A stretch of DNA of 64,000 nucleotides from CBCXVS01 sp965178525. GTDB lineage: Bacteria > Tectomicrobia > Entotheonellia > Entotheonellales > Entotheonellaceae. The position numbers were made by a program, and so were the translations under genes. The stretch spans positions 41,646-105,645 of the forward strand of contig CBCXVS010000001.1 of the NCBI GenBank assembly GCA_965178525.1, read 5' to 3'. The notes beneath the pieces are model-generated. The model did no database searches. It was not told where the DNA came from and saw only the letters and a list, made by a program, of their open reading frames with translations. Shown one piece after another: positions 8,232-18,014 of this stretch (positions within the stretch are counted from its first letter, which is position 1; each line of letters begins with the position of its first letter).

Positions 8232-8334
8232 ACCGCGGGATTCCAGATCGACCAGCCCATGCGCCGACACGAGAGGCGACCCGTGTGCCCTGCGCCGGGA
8301 GCCACACGCCGAACATCGCACCAAGGATGAAGAC

Positions 8335-9131
8335 ATGACGCAATCCCCGTTCTCACTGCAAGACAAAACGGTCATCGTCACCGTCGGTGGCATCGGCATT
8401 GGCAAAAGTATCAGTATCGAATGCGCCCGGGCAGGGGCGGATGTCATGCTCTATAGCCGGCGCATGGAGCATCTCGAAAAGACGGCGGCAGACATTCGCC
8501 AGTTGGGAAAGCGCGCCTTGGCTCTGACGGTGGACGTGCGGGACCCGGACCAGGTCAACCGCGTGGTGCAACAGACGCTGGAGGAATTCGGTCAGATCGA
8601 TGTCCTGATCAACAATCACGGCGCCAGTTTTCGGGCGCCGATCGAAGACATAAGTCTGAATGGTTGGAATGCCGTCGTCGGCATTAACTTGAATGGGGTG
8701 TTTCTGTGCTGCCAGGCCGTGGGCCAACCCATGCGCGAGCGTCAACAAGGCGTCATTGTCAACATCTCGTCCATGGCTGGCGTACGGGGCTCGATGATGA
8801 TGTCCCACTATGCCGCGTCGAAGGCCGCCGTCATCAATTTTACGACGACGCTCGCGCAGGCTTGGGCGCCGTATCATATTCGCGTCAATTGCATCGCACC
8901 CGGCCCCATCGAAACCGAGGGCTATTTGGAAGTCTTGCGCGCCACCAATCCGAACGCCGAGGAGGTCTATCGCAAGACGGCCGAGCGCGTCGCCCTGAAG
9001 CGCTGGGCCGCGTCGAGGAAATCGCCTACCCGACGATTTTTCTCGCCTCAGAGGCGTCCAGCTTCATGACCGGCACGACCATTTATATAGACGGCGGGGG
9101 CGAGCCGCGGCCGGAGACCGATGTCGATTAA
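8335..9131 (+). pseudogene. short-chain dehydrogenase/reductase, frameshifted near the C-terminus
   Basis: The first 223 codons read as an SDR: NAD-loop VTVGGIGIGKS, NNHGA, catalytic NISSMAG Ser and YAASK Tyr/Lys, APGPIETEG. After ALKRW (near 9004) the frame is lost; the expected ending GRVEEIAYPTIFLASEASS and TIYIDGGGEP continues in the next frame to 9131. One missing G in the run TGGGCC restores it. The usual TGxxxGxG loop begins T-V rather than T-G. Substrate unknown. Confidence 0.8.
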
Positions 9132-9150
9132 AAAGCAGCCGCTCACAACG

Positions 9151-10014
9151 TCACGGCGACACGAGGTCGACCTCAAGGCTAATATCCACGGCGGGCGCCG
9201 AATGGGTCAGAGCGCCAGAGGAAATCAGATCCACCCCAGCCTCGGCGTAGTTGCGTACCGTTTCGAGCGTCACCCCACCGGAGGACTCCAGGAGGATGTG
9301 CTCCCCGCCTGGCGCTTTGCGGACCATGTGCACGGCCTCGAGGGTCTCTTCCGGCGTCATGTTATCCAGCAGAATAGCGTCGGTGCCGGCGGCCAGCGCC
9401 TCCGGGATTTGGGTGAGACAATCGACTTCGACCTCGATCCTTTGCAAATGGGATGCCGAGGCGCGGACCATGGCCACGGCAGTGGCAATATTGCCGACAA
9501 TGGCAATGTGGTTATCCTTAATCAGCACGCCATCGGCCAGGCCGAAACGATGGTTGTGTCCACCTCCAACCCGCACTGCGTATTTCTCTAACGCCCGCAA
9601 GCCCGGAGTGGTTTTGCGGGTGTCGATAATACGGGCGTCGGTATGCTGCACGGCCTCCACATAGCGCCGTGTGAGCGTTGCCACGCCCGAAAGGCGTTGG
9701 AGCAGATTGAGGGCCACGCGCTCGGCAGTTAACAGCGCCTGCCCTGGCCCATGCAGCTCCGCAAAGACGCTGCCAGGTGTGAGCCAATCGCCATCGTGCA
9801 CGGTGCTCTGCAGCGAGACGGCAGGATCCGCGGCGTGAAAGACGGCTCGCGCCATCTCGAGCCCTGCCAAGACCAGAGGCGCTTTGGCCAATAAGCGGCC
9901 CTGGCCCTGTGCCTGTGCCGGCACCATGGCCAGGGTGGTAATATCCCCGAAGCCGACATCTTCGTCGAGAAAATGGCTCGCAAGGTCGTACAATGCGCGT
10001 TGGGAGAGGTGCAT
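9151..10014 (-). CDS. nadC: nicotinate-nucleotide pyrophosphorylase (quinolinate phosphoribosyltransferase)
   Basis: 287 residues, the family length. DVGFGDITT near the start, LNLLQRLSGVAT, RKTTPGLRALEKYAVRVGGG for quinolinate and PRPP binding, IKDNHI and the barrel end DLISSGALTHSAP are all present. It converts quinolinate and PRPP to nicotinate mononucleotide in NAD synthesis. nadA and nadB are not in the window. Its stop lies 19 bases from the end of the convergent dehydrogenase gene. Confidence 0.96.
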   Translation of the reverse strand: MHLSQRALYDLASHFLDEDVGFGDITTLAMVPAQAQGQGRLLAKAPLVLAGLEMARAVFHAADPAVSLQSTVHDGDWLTPGSVFAELHGPGQALLTAERVALNLLQRLSGVATLTRRYVEAVQHTDARIIDTRKTTPGLRALEKYAVRVGGGHNHRFGLADGVLIKDNHIAIVGNIATAVAMVRASASHLQRIEVEVDCLTQIPEALAAGTDAILLDNMTPEETLEAVHMVRKAPGGEHILLESSGGVTLETVRNYAEAGVDLISSGALTHSAPAVDISLEVDLVSP

Positions 10015-10231
10015 CGTTGTTCTCCAGGCGGTGCTCTGGCTCCGTCAGTCCACGTTTGGCAGCCCGTCACCCATCACCCGATCAGGGCATGCGCTCATGC
10101 GATTTGCTTCGGTCGATCACGTGATCGACGGACGTCATGAGGACACCGCGGTCAGAATATGGTAAAATTTTTAGTTACACCGTGTTGCTTGAAGCTTCAC
10201 CGCAGTATGCTATCGGCCAGGAGGCTCAACG

Positions 10232-10537
10232 TTGAACACACAGCACGAACTGCTCGATACCGCCATCAAAAGGGTAGGGAATCGTTATCTGGCCACGATG
10301 TTGGTCGCCAAACGCGTCCGCCAACTCCATCACGGCGCCCCGGCTTATGTCCAGCGCGAAGAAGGCGACAGCTTTTTCACGGTGGCCATGCGCGAGGTCG
10401 CCGAGGGACACGTCGTGATGGAACCTGAGGTGGCAACAGAACCGGACGCGCCCGAATTCCCTACTGCGAGGAAGGAAGAGACACCGAACGAGGCGCCACA
10501 ACCGGACACGATGCCGGAGGATCTCCCTTCAGCCTAA
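10232..10537 (+). CDS. rpoZ: RNA polymerase omega subunit
   Basis: 101 residues. The first 65 match omega: NRYLATMLVAKRVRQLHHGA, then FFTVAMREVAEGHV. The rest is an acidic, Pro/Glu-rich tail. The start is a TTG at 10232, eight bases after AGGAGG; no ATG or GTG suits the frame. Omega binds the beta-prime subunit and helps assembly. An unusual solitary setting with neither gmk nor spoT beside it. Confidence 0.85.
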   Translation: MNTQHELLDTAIKRVGNRYLATMLVAKRVRQLHHGAPAYVQREEGDSFFTVAMREVAEGHVVMEPEVATEPDAPEFPTARKEETPNEAPQPDTMPEDLPSA

Positions 10538-10620
10538 ACGAGTTCGCTGGTGGCAGACACCGCGTGCGCCGCGTGGGGTCACCACCAGCGTCCACTTGCC
10601 CCATCGTTAAGTTTAAGTCC

Positions 10621-10692
10621 CTGGACGAAATTAGCTACATCGTTTTTCCACAGGGAAAATATGAATTTAGTTTGGTTCGGGCACTTACTACG
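10621..10692. repeat. dispersed intergenic repeat, copy B
   Basis: Lies between convergent rpoZ and the CBS gene. Reads GGACGAAATTAGCTACATCG, then TTTTTCCACAGGGAAAATAT (a short hairpin), then AATTTAGTTTGGTTCGGGCA and CTTAC. The first half matches the copy at 38893-38935, and the whole matches 4711-4778 and 38783-38850. The hairpin could help end transcription of the flanking genes. Confidence 0.6.
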
Positions 10693-10705
10693 CCATGGCC
10701 GAGGA

Positions 10706-11140
10706 TCACTCGGCATCGCTTTCCTCCAAGGTTGCGATGTCATCCAACACGTACTTGAGGAAGTCGACCTCCGTGAGAATACCGATCAGTTGCCCCTCTT
10801 GTACAACAAGCAGACAGCCAATTTTTTGGCGCAACATGACTCGCGCAGCATCCTTGATATCCGCTCTGGGCCCGATCGTGAATACACGGGTACGCATAAT
10901 GTCCCGGAGCAGAATACCCGCCTGAGCTGCCCGCCGCTCGCCCCGAGAAAGTTGTGCAATCGTCGAAATCGATGCGCGTAAGATGTCACGGTGCGTGATC
11001 AGGCCCTGGACGTTTGACTCCCGATCCACGACCGGTATGTGACGGATGCGCTTCCACTGCATCATTTCCTCGGCAAATAACAGGTTATCATCCGCATACA
11101 ATACAAATACATCTTGACTCATCAGATCTCGGACGCGCAT
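10706..11140 (-). CDS. CBS-pair domain protein
   Basis: 144 residues made almost only of two CBS motifs: VRDLMSQDVFVL...IRHIPVVDRESNVQGLITHR (about 3-52) and LRDIMRTRVFTIGPRADI...GCLLVVQEGQLIGILTEVD (about 78-128). Such stand-alone pairs bind adenine nucleotides or NAD and act as energy sensors on partner proteins. No partner is adjacent, so the target is unknown. Confidence 0.9.
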   Translation of the reverse strand: MRVRDLMSQDVFVLYADDNLLFAEEMMQWKRIRHIPVVDRESNVQGLITHRDILRASISTIAQLSRGERRAAQAGILLRDIMRTRVFTIGPRADIKDAARVMLRQKIGCLLVVQEGQLIGILTEVDFLKYVLDDIATLEESDAE

Positions 11141-11580
11141 TCTAGTCCCTCAGCAGCTATATCATGATACGCCGACATCGTACCGGGCATCGTACCATTC
11201 TCCTGGAAGCGATGCAATTGTCAGTCATGTGCGGTGATCGAGTAGGTAGCATCACAGTGTGACATGATTGTCAAAAAAGAATTGACACCTACGAACGCCC
11301 CGCCTATGATGCCGCATGCTTGGTGCGTGAGGCGCACGTCGTTTGCGCCTGCATAGCGGCGCGGCGCCAAGAGAGCCGGCTTACAGCGGTTATAACGTGT
11401 CCATGCCCGGACAAAATCAGCCACTTCATGTTGCTTGAGAGAACATCGAGACATCATATTGTACCAAGGCCGGCCGGCTACGGAACCGCTATCTTGCTTC
11501 ATACACTGTGCGCAACCCGCCACAAGACCCCGAAAGTCTTACGGCGCCACATACCGCCCCGGCGTCACGGAGGATAACCT
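11141..11580. other. intergenic region, no convincing gene
   Basis: 440 bases between divergent CBS and lipoprotein genes. A 100-codon frame on the minus strand (11221-11523) has no family features and odd composition. It must hold the promoters of both neighbours, but I see no clear -35/-10 pair. Confidence 0.5.
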
Positions 11581-11916
11581 GTGACACGCCTACCACGTAT
11601 ACGGCTGCTTGCCCTTTGCTTCTGGCTGCTCTACGGATGTGCGACCTTGCCCGAACCGCCGCAGCCCTCACTTGCCGAGCCCTACGCACGGCTCCGGTTT
11701 TCCCAAGCCATGCAACTGCCCGCCCTCAACGATCAGACGGTTGAAACCCACTCCTGGGTCAGCGCCTTGCGGGTACGGCCTGGTCGGCACACGCTACGGT
11801 TTGTCCACATCAATGCGGGCTCGGAAGGAAGTGCGGAGCATGCCGGGCAGCATGCCCACCCGTTTACTCTGGAAGTGCATGAGGGTATAACGTACGTGTT
11901 CGAGGCCAAAACGTGA
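11581..11916 (+). CDS. small lipoprotein
   Basis: 111 residues from a GTG start seven bases after GGAGG. A basic N-terminus and hydrophobic stretch end in a lipobox LLYGC (Cys20), so the protein is likely lipidated. The remainder is a compact domain (LRVRPGRHTLRFVH; TLEVHEGITYVFEA) resembling the beta-rich domains of small periplasmic lipoproteins that bind or coat surface polymers. Family not identified. Confidence 0.7.
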   Translation: MTRLPRIRLLALCFWLLYGCATLPEPPQPSLAEPYARLRFSQAMQLPALNDQTVETHSWVSALRVRPGRHTLRFVHINAGSEGSAEHAGQHAHPFTLEVHEGITYVFEAKT

Positions 11917-12149
11917 GGCATCATCTGGCGGCCGGCGGTCGCCGCCTCTACGCCGATTCCGGATTATTGTGCGACGCACGCCTGTGAGCGTGTTGCCGCC
12001 TATCTCCTGCAGCAGCATTTGCAAGCGGCGGATTGTCAATAAGTGCTGCGCACCGTAAATTTTGAAGAGCGGTTAGCGATCCGGACAACAGCAGCCATGT
12101 CATGATTTCAGAGGGAAGATTGGCACGCTATTTTGTACAGAGGCGTCTC

Positions 12150-12701
12150 ATGCCACCTAAAACCCATCGGACCTCCGTGGTCGCCATACCTCCCCATGAG
12201 GTCTGGGAACCGATTCAGGCGATCCGGCGCCAGCACGATCGCCAGATCCATCGCTGGATGCCGCACGTCAATCTGCTCTATCCGTTTCTGCCGCGTGAGC
12301 ATTTTGACACCGCCTTGCCTGTGTTGCAGCATGCCTGTCAGCGGGTGTCGGCGTTTGCCGTGACCTTGGCCGCTTTTCGTTCCTTTACGCATGCCTCTGG
12401 GCGTGGGACGATTTGGTTGGATCCGGAACCGAAGGATGACTTTGTCTGTCTCCAGGCGACGTTACAGGATGCATTCCCCAATTATGATAATCAATCGCGT
12501 TTTTCCGGAGGGTTTACACCGCACCTCAGCGTGGGCCAGACCGCTTCCCGCCGTGCCATGCGTCCCCTCATCACGGCGTTACAATCCGCGTGGGAGCCGT
12601 TGCGGTTTTCCCTCACGGCCATAGCACTGATCTGGCGTGAGACAGATGGGCCGTTTCAGATCGAGCAGTGGATACCGCTGGCGAGTTCTGAGCTGTCATA
12701 G
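12150..12701 (+). CDS. 2H-phosphoesterase superfamily protein (2'-5' RNA ligase-like)
   Basis: About 183 residues from the ATG at 12150, MPPKTHRTSVVAIPP; the frame is open from 12102 but the upstream codons look like leader. Two His motifs define the fold: HVNLLYPF and TPHLSVGQ (H-x-N/S). Relatives hydrolyse or form 2'-5' or cyclic phosphodiester bonds in RNA or small nucleotides. Its true substrate is unknown. Distinct from RtcA at 60584. Confidence 0.75.
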   Translation: MPPKTHRTSVVAIPPHEVWEPIQAIRRQHDRQIHRWMPHVNLLYPFLPREHFDTALPVLQHACQRVSAFAVTLAAFRSFTHASGRGTIWLDPEPKDDFVCLQATLQDAFPNYDNQSRFSGGFTPHLSVGQTASRRAMRPLITALQSAWEPLRFSLTAIALIWRETDGPFQIEQWIPLASSELS

Positions 12702-12802
12702 GCGTCATCATGCCGCGCCTGCGGCGCCCGGACATGATGAAAATAGGTCCGCTAGGGACGCGAAGGAACACGAAGAGAAGAGAAGTGGATTGTTCATAGA
12801 AG

Positions 12803-14053
12803 ATGAAGGTGGTGCCTGTGACCCGTGAAGAACGTGAGGCCATCGCGTATCTGCGCTCGCCCAGGACCATTCGCGAACGCTGCCAGCAGCTGTTGGATCG
12901 TGCCCAGAACAATCGCTTACTGCATTTTGCTTACGATCCGGCCAGGCTTGCCGACGTGGCCGCATACGTCGTGACGGTGACTCGTGAGGCGTATCCGGAT
13001 CTACATATTCCCTTTCACAGCCGTTGGCGTCATTTTCAGGCCGGCGGCATTGACCGTTTGCAGCAGCTCGAACAACATCTCGCGCCTTTCAGCCGGGACG
13101 AGCGGGCTCGATGCCACGTCGATTTGGTCATGACGAGCGTCCTGCTCGATGCCGGCGCAGGGGCACGGTGGTCGTATCGTGAGGCGGATACCGGCGCCAT
13201 ATTCTCGCGCTCAGAGGGGCTTGCCGTCGCGAGTTGGCACCTGTTTCTTCAGGGAGGCTTATCGAGTCGCCCGGACCGCCCGTGGCAAGCAGATGCAGCA
13301 GGGTTGCAAGATATGACAGACGCGGCGTTGGCAGCCACGTTTCAAGTGACATCAGACAACCCGCTGGTTGGCCTGCCGGGGCGTGTGACCCTCCTGCGGC
13401 AACTTGGCGCCGTGGCGGCAGGAGCACCGGACTATTTTGGCGCGACTCAGCCGCGCCTTGGGAACCTGTATGATTATCTCTGTTCGCGGGTGATCGAGAG
13501 GGTATTGTCCGCACAGGAGATTTTGCGCGCCGTGCTCGACAGCCTGAGCCCCATCTGGCCCCATCGTCTCACACTTGGCGGGATCAATTTAGGGGATGTA
13601 TGGCGCCATCCCAGGGTCGGAGGGAACGGGCTGACAGCTGGTTTAGTACCCTTGCACAAGCTCTCCCAATGGCTGACCTATTCCCTGATCGAGCCTCTTG
13701 AAGAAGCCGGCATACGCATTGTGGATATGGACAGCCTGACCGGGTTGGCCGAGTACCGCAACGGCGGTCTTTTTCTTGATCTGGGTGTGCTCACGCCGAA
13801 GGACGAGGCGATCCTGAGGCGGGAACATGAGCCGGGCTCCGAGATTATTGTCGAGTGGCGGGCATTGACGGTCGCGTTATTGGATCAAGTTGCCGAGCCC
13901 ATACGTGCCGCGCTCAACGTCAGCGCAAGGGCTCTCCCGCTCGCCAAAATCCTTGAAGGCGGTACTTGGCGTGCAGGGCGTCGTGCGGCTGCAGAACGCC
14001 GGCCGGATAGCAGCCCCCCTCTGCGCATTGCGAGTGACGGCACTGTCTTCTAA
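12803..14053 (+). CDS. DUF1688 / URC4-type protein, uracil catabolism-related
   Basis: 416 residues. The sequence matches the DUF1688 family by its order of segments: IPFHSRWRHFQAGGIDR, SVLLDAGAGARWSYRE, GRVTLLRQLGA, a central GGINLGDVWRHP and FLDLGVL near the end. In yeast the homologue URC4/URG3 is needed for the URC uracil-breakdown route; its chemical step is not settled. No other URC gene is adjacent. ATG at 12803 has only a weak ribosome site. Confidence 0.85.
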   Translation: MKVVPVTREEREAIAYLRSPRTIRERCQQLLDRAQNNRLLHFAYDPARLADVAAYVVTVTREAYPDLHIPFHSRWRHFQAGGIDRLQQLEQHLAPFSRDERARCHVDLVMTSVLLDAGAGARWSYREADTGAIFSRSEGLAVASWHLFLQGGLSSRPDRPWQADAAGLQDMTDAALAATFQVTSDNPLVGLPGRVTLLRQLGAVAAGAPDYFGATQPRLGNLYDYLCSRVIERVLSAQEILRAVLDSLSPIWPHRLTLGGINLGDVWRHPRVGGNGLTAGLVPLHKLSQWLTYSLIEPLEEAGIRIVDMDSLTGLAEYRNGGLFLDLGVLTPKDEAILRREHEPGSEIIVEWRALTVALLDQVAEPIRAALNVSARALPLAKILEGGTWRAGRRAAAERRPDSSPPLRIASDGTVF

Positions 14054-14061
14054 TGCAGTCC

Positions 14062-15855
14062 TCAGTCCTCTTTCCCCAGCGGCCCCATGGGCAGATATAA
14101 CGTGAAGGTGCTGCCCTGTCCCACGGCGCTGGTCACGGAGACATGGCCGCCGTGGAGCTGAGCAATGTGCTTCACAATGGCAAGCCCAAGCCCCGTGCCG
14201 CCATGATCTCGACTGCGCGCTTTGTCGACGCGATAGAAGCGCTCGAACAGCCGGGGCAACTGCTCGCTTGCGATGCCGATGCCTTCATCACGCACACACA
14301 GGGTGAGTTCCTCTGGCTCATATCGGGCTTCAACCCAGACCATACTCCCGGCCTTACTGTAGTTGATGGCGTTGTCGAGTAGATTGACCAGCGCTTGCTC
14401 GATCAGTGGCGCGTTGAGAAAGGCGCACAACTCTGTATCACATAATGCCTGGAGCCGAATCTGTTGTGACATCGCTTTGGCGGTACAATCCTGCACGGCC
14501 GCTTGCAACACGTCATGCACCGTGACGGCTGTGCGCACGAGGTCGGCGGTTTCCTCGCTCTGTTCGAGCCGAGAGAGGCTGAGCAAATCCTCAATGATGG
14601 CATGCAGACGGTCCGCGTTGCGGGCGATAATCCCTAAGAAACGATCGGTCTGCTCCGGTTCGTCGCAGAGGTCGTCACGCAAGGTTTCGACAAATCCTTT
14701 GATATTGGTAATCGGCGTTTTCAGTTCGTGCGACACATTGGCGACAAAGTCGCGCCGGACGCGTTCGAGACGGCGCAGCGCCGTGACGTCATGCAAGACG
14801 AGTACCGCGCCTACCAAGGCGCTTTTACTATCCCGTAAAGGCGCCGCATTCAGTTTCAGAATCCGATCCTCAGGTCGGGCCACAATACGCGCTTCACACG
14901 TGATTTCCTCCGCATCACGGATCGTATCGCTAATGGTCTCCATCACCGCCCGCACCCGGGTGACCTCCCAGATGCGCTTGCCAATGCTGGTTGCAGGTGA
15001 TGTATAGAGAATGGCGCCTGCCGCCTGATTCATGTGCACTACACACTCATTCTCGTCAACCGCAATTACCCCTTCGACCATGCCACTGAGGACCGCCAAG
15101 AGCTGATTGCGATCCTTAATGATGGTTTCCATGCGCTCGCGCAGGCGGTACGCCATACGGTTAAACGCCTCTGTGAGGATGTCGAGTTCATCTTGCTTCC
15201 GTGACGGCGCGATATGGCCGGTATAACCGCCAGCAAGCGAGGTGGCAACCTCCGTCATCGTGCGCAGGGGTTGCATAACCCGATGAGCAAAGAGAATGCT
15301 GAGCAGGAGGCCGGCAAAGGCCGCGCCAGCGACACCCAGAAACAAGGTGAGGTAGAGCTGGGACAAACGCGTCTTGAGGACGGTCAAAGGCACAGCGCTG
15401 CGGACGTACCCGAGCAAAGCGCCATCATGGCGTATCGGGAGAGCAAGATACATCATGGGTTGTCCGCTCGACGGACTGATACGCGTCGCTGTGCCAACCG
15501 CGCTGGCGCGGGTAGCGGTAATTTCCGGATAATCTGCCTGATTGTCCACTTGCGAGGGGGATTCCGCGGAATCAGCGACCACCGTACCATCAGCCTGGAT
15601 GAGGGTAAAATGGGTGCCCGTATCGGTGCCGAGCCGGCGCAGACGCTGGTGGAACGGGGCATTGGCGGGCATGCTCAGCATCGCAGGCGCCGCGCTCCGC
15701 AACAGCATCGCTTGCGCTAGAAGCGTACGGCGCGTGGTTTGCCACGCGTCCTGAGTCATATGCCGACCCACGATGAGCCCTACGACAGTGGTCGTGATGA
15801 CAAGCAGCACCAGATAGCTGGCGTAGAATTTCCACAGAAAGCGGAGGCGTAACAT
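14062..15855 (-). CDS. phoR: membrane sensor histidine kinase, PhoR type
   Basis: 597 residues. A membrane helix (about 11-32), an extracytoplasmic domain (35-165) with GTHFTLIQADGTVVADS, a second helix (168-190), HAMP (192-245), PAS (250-360), HisKA with the phospho-His in ANVSHELKTPITNIKGF, and HATPase with NLLDNAINYSK, DEGIGI and GGTGLGLAIVK. It follows phoB on the same strand, so the pair forms one operon. PhoR senses phosphate in relatives, but no pst or phoU gene is nearby. Confidence 0.9.
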   Translation of the reverse strand: MLRLRFLWKFYASYLVLLVITTTVVGLIVGRHMTQDAWQTTRRTLLAQAMLLRSAAPAMLSMPANAPFHQRLRRLGTDTGTHFTLIQADGTVVADSAESPSQVDNQADYPEITATRASAVGTATRISPSSGQPMMYLALPIRHDGALLGYVRSAVPLTVLKTRLSQLYLTLFLGVAGAAFAGLLLSILFAHRVMQPLRTMTEVATSLAGGYTGHIAPSRKQDELDILTEAFNRMAYRLRERMETIIKDRNQLLAVLSGMVEGVIAVDENECVVHMNQAAGAILYTSPATSIGKRIWEVTRVRAVMETISDTIRDAEEITCEARIVARPEDRILKLNAAPLRDSKSALVGAVLVLHDVTALRRLERVRRDFVANVSHELKTPITNIKGFVETLRDDLCDEPEQTDRFLGIIARNADRLHAIIEDLLSLSRLEQSEETADLVRTAVTVHDVLQAAVQDCTAKAMSQQIRLQALCDTELCAFLNAPLIEQALVNLLDNAINYSKAGSMVWVEARYEPEELTLCVRDEGIGIASEQLPRLFERFYRVDKARSRDHGGTGLGLAIVKHIAQLHGGHVSVTSAVGQGSTFTLYLPMGPLGKED

Positions 15856-15879
15856 AGACTTCGTACCATAAAGTTCTTA

Positions 15880-15992
15880 GGTATCAGCTATTAGCTATCA
15901 GGTATCAGCTATCAGCTATCAGCCAAAATGCTGGAAGAAGAAATCTTGTATCTTCTTTCTTAGCTGAGAGCTGAGAGCTGACAGCTCTCAGC
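15880..15992. repeat. heptamer-repeat element, copy 1 (between phoR and phoB)
   Basis: Tandem TATCAGC/TATTAGC heptamers (15880-15923), a core CGCTGG-like TGCTGGAAGAAGAAATCTT...TCTTCTTTCTT (about 15926-15960), then inverted-type GCTGAGA heptamers (15961-15992). The core GAAGAAGA/TCTTCTTTC can form a hairpin. The phoB stop codon lies inside the element. Same layout at 39719 and 52030. Confidence 0.75.
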
Positions 15993-16680
15993 TTTCTTCT
16001 TGAAAACGGTATCCCACGCCTCGAATCGTCTCAATCAACTTACCGTATGCGCCGAGTTTACGCCGCAATGAGACGACGTGCACATCCACTGAGCGTTCGG
16101 TCACGCTTGCATCGTGCCCTGAAACGGCCTCGAGAATCTGCTGCCGGCTAAACACCCACCCCGGGCGTCGTGCCAGGAGATGGAGCAAGCGGAATTCGGT
16201 GGAGGTTAGAGGAATGGACTCATCCTGAAGCGAGACGACATGACGTCCGGGGTCAATTGCCAAGTCGCCACGGCGAATCATCGTCTGCGCCTCGGCGGTG
16301 CTATCCTGCTGGCGGCGTAGCACGGCTTTGATACGGGCCAGGAGCACACGCGGACTAAAGGGCTTGGTGAGATAATCGTCAGCCCCGAGTTCGAGACCCG
16401 ACACTACGTCGGCTTCCTCCGCTCTAGCAGTCAGCATAATAATCGGGATGCTTGCCGTCCGGACATTGTGTTTCATGGCCTCGCAGACCTCCAGGCCATC
16501 GGCCCCTGGCAACATCAAGTCCAACACAACCAGATCCGGCCGACGCAATCCGAGTTGTGTGAGCGCTTCCTCGCCAGAGAGTACGCACGTTACCTCATAC
16601 CCATGCCGGGACAAATTGTAGTGCACGAGTTCCAGGATATCCGGTTCGTCGTCAATAACGAGTATGTGGCTGGGTGGCAT
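15988..16680 (-). CDS. phoB: response regulator, PhoB/OmpR family
   Basis: About 230 residues. Receiver domain with DDEPD, phospho-acceptor Asp in VVLDLMLPG and the Lys of TKPF; winged-helix DNA-binding domain with LTSTEFRLLHLL and RSVDVHVVSLRRKLG. The ATG at 16680 is preceded by GAGG at six bases. Followed by phoR after a repeat element. It would activate phosphate-starvation genes if the sensor is truly PhoR-like. Confidence 0.92.
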   Translation of the reverse strand: MPPSHILVIDDEPDILELVHYNLSRHGYEVTCVLSGEEALTQLGLRRPDLVVLDLMLPGADGLEVCEAMKHNVRTASIPIIMLTARAEEADVVSGLELGADDYLTKPFSPRVLLARIKAVLRRQQDSTAEAQTMIRRGDLAIDPGRHVVSLQDESIPLTSTEFRLLHLLARRPGWVFSRQQILEAVSGHDASVTERSVDVHVVSLRRKLGAYGKLIETIRGVGYRFQEES

Positions 16681-16746
16681 ATGATCCTCTTGCATTTTGT
16701 GACTATCTCGTCAATCATAGCGGAAATAGGTCAAAGGGGGAAGATG

Positions 16747-16795
16747 TTATGTTTAAGTATTGTTCCACTCTTTCCCATGGAAAAATCAGACAAAT
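16747..16795. repeat. possible degenerate member of the dispersed intergenic repeat, copy D
   Basis: Contains TTTAAGTATTGTTCC followed by CTTTCCCATGGAAAAATCAG. The TTTCC-CATGG-AAA part has the same short hairpin as copies A-C and E, and the TTAAGTATTG part resembles their ends, but the spacing is shorter. It lies upstream of the sugar dehydrogenase gene. Confidence 0.3.
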
Positions 16796-16829
16796 AAGAT
16801 AGTCGATCGGGATACTCCTCAGTGGTCTG

Positions 16830-18014
16830 GTGTTCGGGCTTGGCCTTTCAAGCTGCAGTGAGCACGAGGCCAAGACTCAGCATCGCATCTTTCAGACTGC
16901 ACCGCCCAGCATTGCGCTCGTATCTGTTGTCTCAGGGCTCGCGCAACCCATATTTGTCACGCATGCCGGGGATGAACGCCTGATCATCGTCGAGCGTGTT
17001 GGGCGTATCCGGATTCTGCGTGATGGGGCCTTGCTGGATGAGCCCTATCTGGATATAACGGCATTGGTCCGTGTGGTAGGTGAGGGCGGTCTGCTGAGTG
17101 TCGCCTTCCATCCGAACTATAACATACCCGAAACTGCCGGCACCGGGCTGTTGTGGGTCAACTATACGGACCTAAATGGGGACACGGTCATTGCCCGCTA
17201 CACCGTGGCCTCCGATAATCCGGACCGCGCCGACCCGGCCAGCGCCCGCATCTTGCTCAGCATCGGCCAGCCCTTTAGCAATCACAATGGTGGCCAGCTC
17301 CAATTCGAGCCGCCGGAAGGACCGGAAATGGATATGCGGCAGTATCTCTACATCGGCATGGGCGACGGCGGCAGTGGTGGCGACCCCAACGATCACGGGC
17401 AGCGTGATGACTCACTTCTCGGTAAGATGCTGCGCATCGACCCGAGTACCGAGGCAGATCCGGCGCCGCCGTTCTACACCATTCCCGGCGATAATCCGCG
17501 TGTGGGGGCGCTCCCACCGCTCGACACCATCTGGGCCAAAGGGTTGCGCAATCCGTTTCGATTTTCCTTTGACGCCGAATTAGGTGACCTCTACATCGCC
17601 GATGTGGGGCAAAACCGTTTTGAGGAAGTCCACGTCACGCTGGCGGGGACGCCCGGCGGGATCAACTATGGCTGGCGCATCATGGAAGGGCTGGAATGCT
17701 TCAACCCGCGACAGAACTGCGACATGAGCGGCCTCGATCTTCCGGTCGTGACCTACGCACATGATGGCGGGCGCTGTGCCATCATCGGTGGGTATGTGTA
17801 TCGCGGCATGCGCTTTTCGGCCTTACTCGGCACCTATCTCTACGCCGACTTGTGCAGCGGGGAGATCTTCGGCCTCGCCGAAATTCCCTCTGGGCAACGG
17901 GGGAGCGCGGTGCTCCTCAACAGCAACATCAGCCCGCGCTCGTTTGGCGAAGATATCAACGGTGAGCTGTACATCACCGATGACGGAAATGTCTTCCAGA
18001 TCATTGTCGAGTAG
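16830..18014 (+). CDS. soluble glucose/sorbosone dehydrogenase-like beta-propeller protein
   Basis: About 394 residues. Six-bladed propeller of the GDH-B family: LAQPIFVTHAGDERLIIVER at the start, GEGGLLSVAFHPNY, SNHNGGQL, YIGMGDGGSGGDPNDHGQ, AKGLRNPFRFSFD and IADVGQNRFEEV. Relatives use PQQ to oxidise sugars outside the cytoplasm. A lipobox GLSSC stands only nine residues from the GTG at 16830; an in-frame TAG at 16800 blocks a longer signal peptide, so the N-terminus may be damaged or use a rare start codon. Confidence 0.85.
   Translation: MFGLGLSSCSEHEAKTQHRIFQTAPPSIALVSVVSGLAQPIFVTHAGDERLIIVERVGRIRILRDGALLDEPYLDITALVRVVGEGGLLSVAFHPNYNIPETAGTGLLWVNYTDLNGDTVIARYTVASDNPDRADPASARILLSIGQPFSNHNGGQLQFEPPEGPEMDMRQYLYIGMGDGGSGGDPNDHGQRDDSLLGKMLRIDPSTEADPAPPFYTIPGDNPRVGALPPLDTIWAKGLRNPFRFSFDAELGDLYIADVGQNRFEEVHVTLAGTPGGINYGWRIMEGLECFNPRQNCDMSGLDLPVVTYAHDGGRCAIIGGYVYRGMRFSALLGTYLYADLCSGEIFGLAEIPSGQRGSAVLLNSNISPRSFGEDINGELYITDDGNVFQIIVE

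Noticed and set aside
11221..11523. 100-codon frame on the minus strand
   Set aside because: It has no ribosome site, no family motif and irregular composition; I treat it as chance in an intergenic region.
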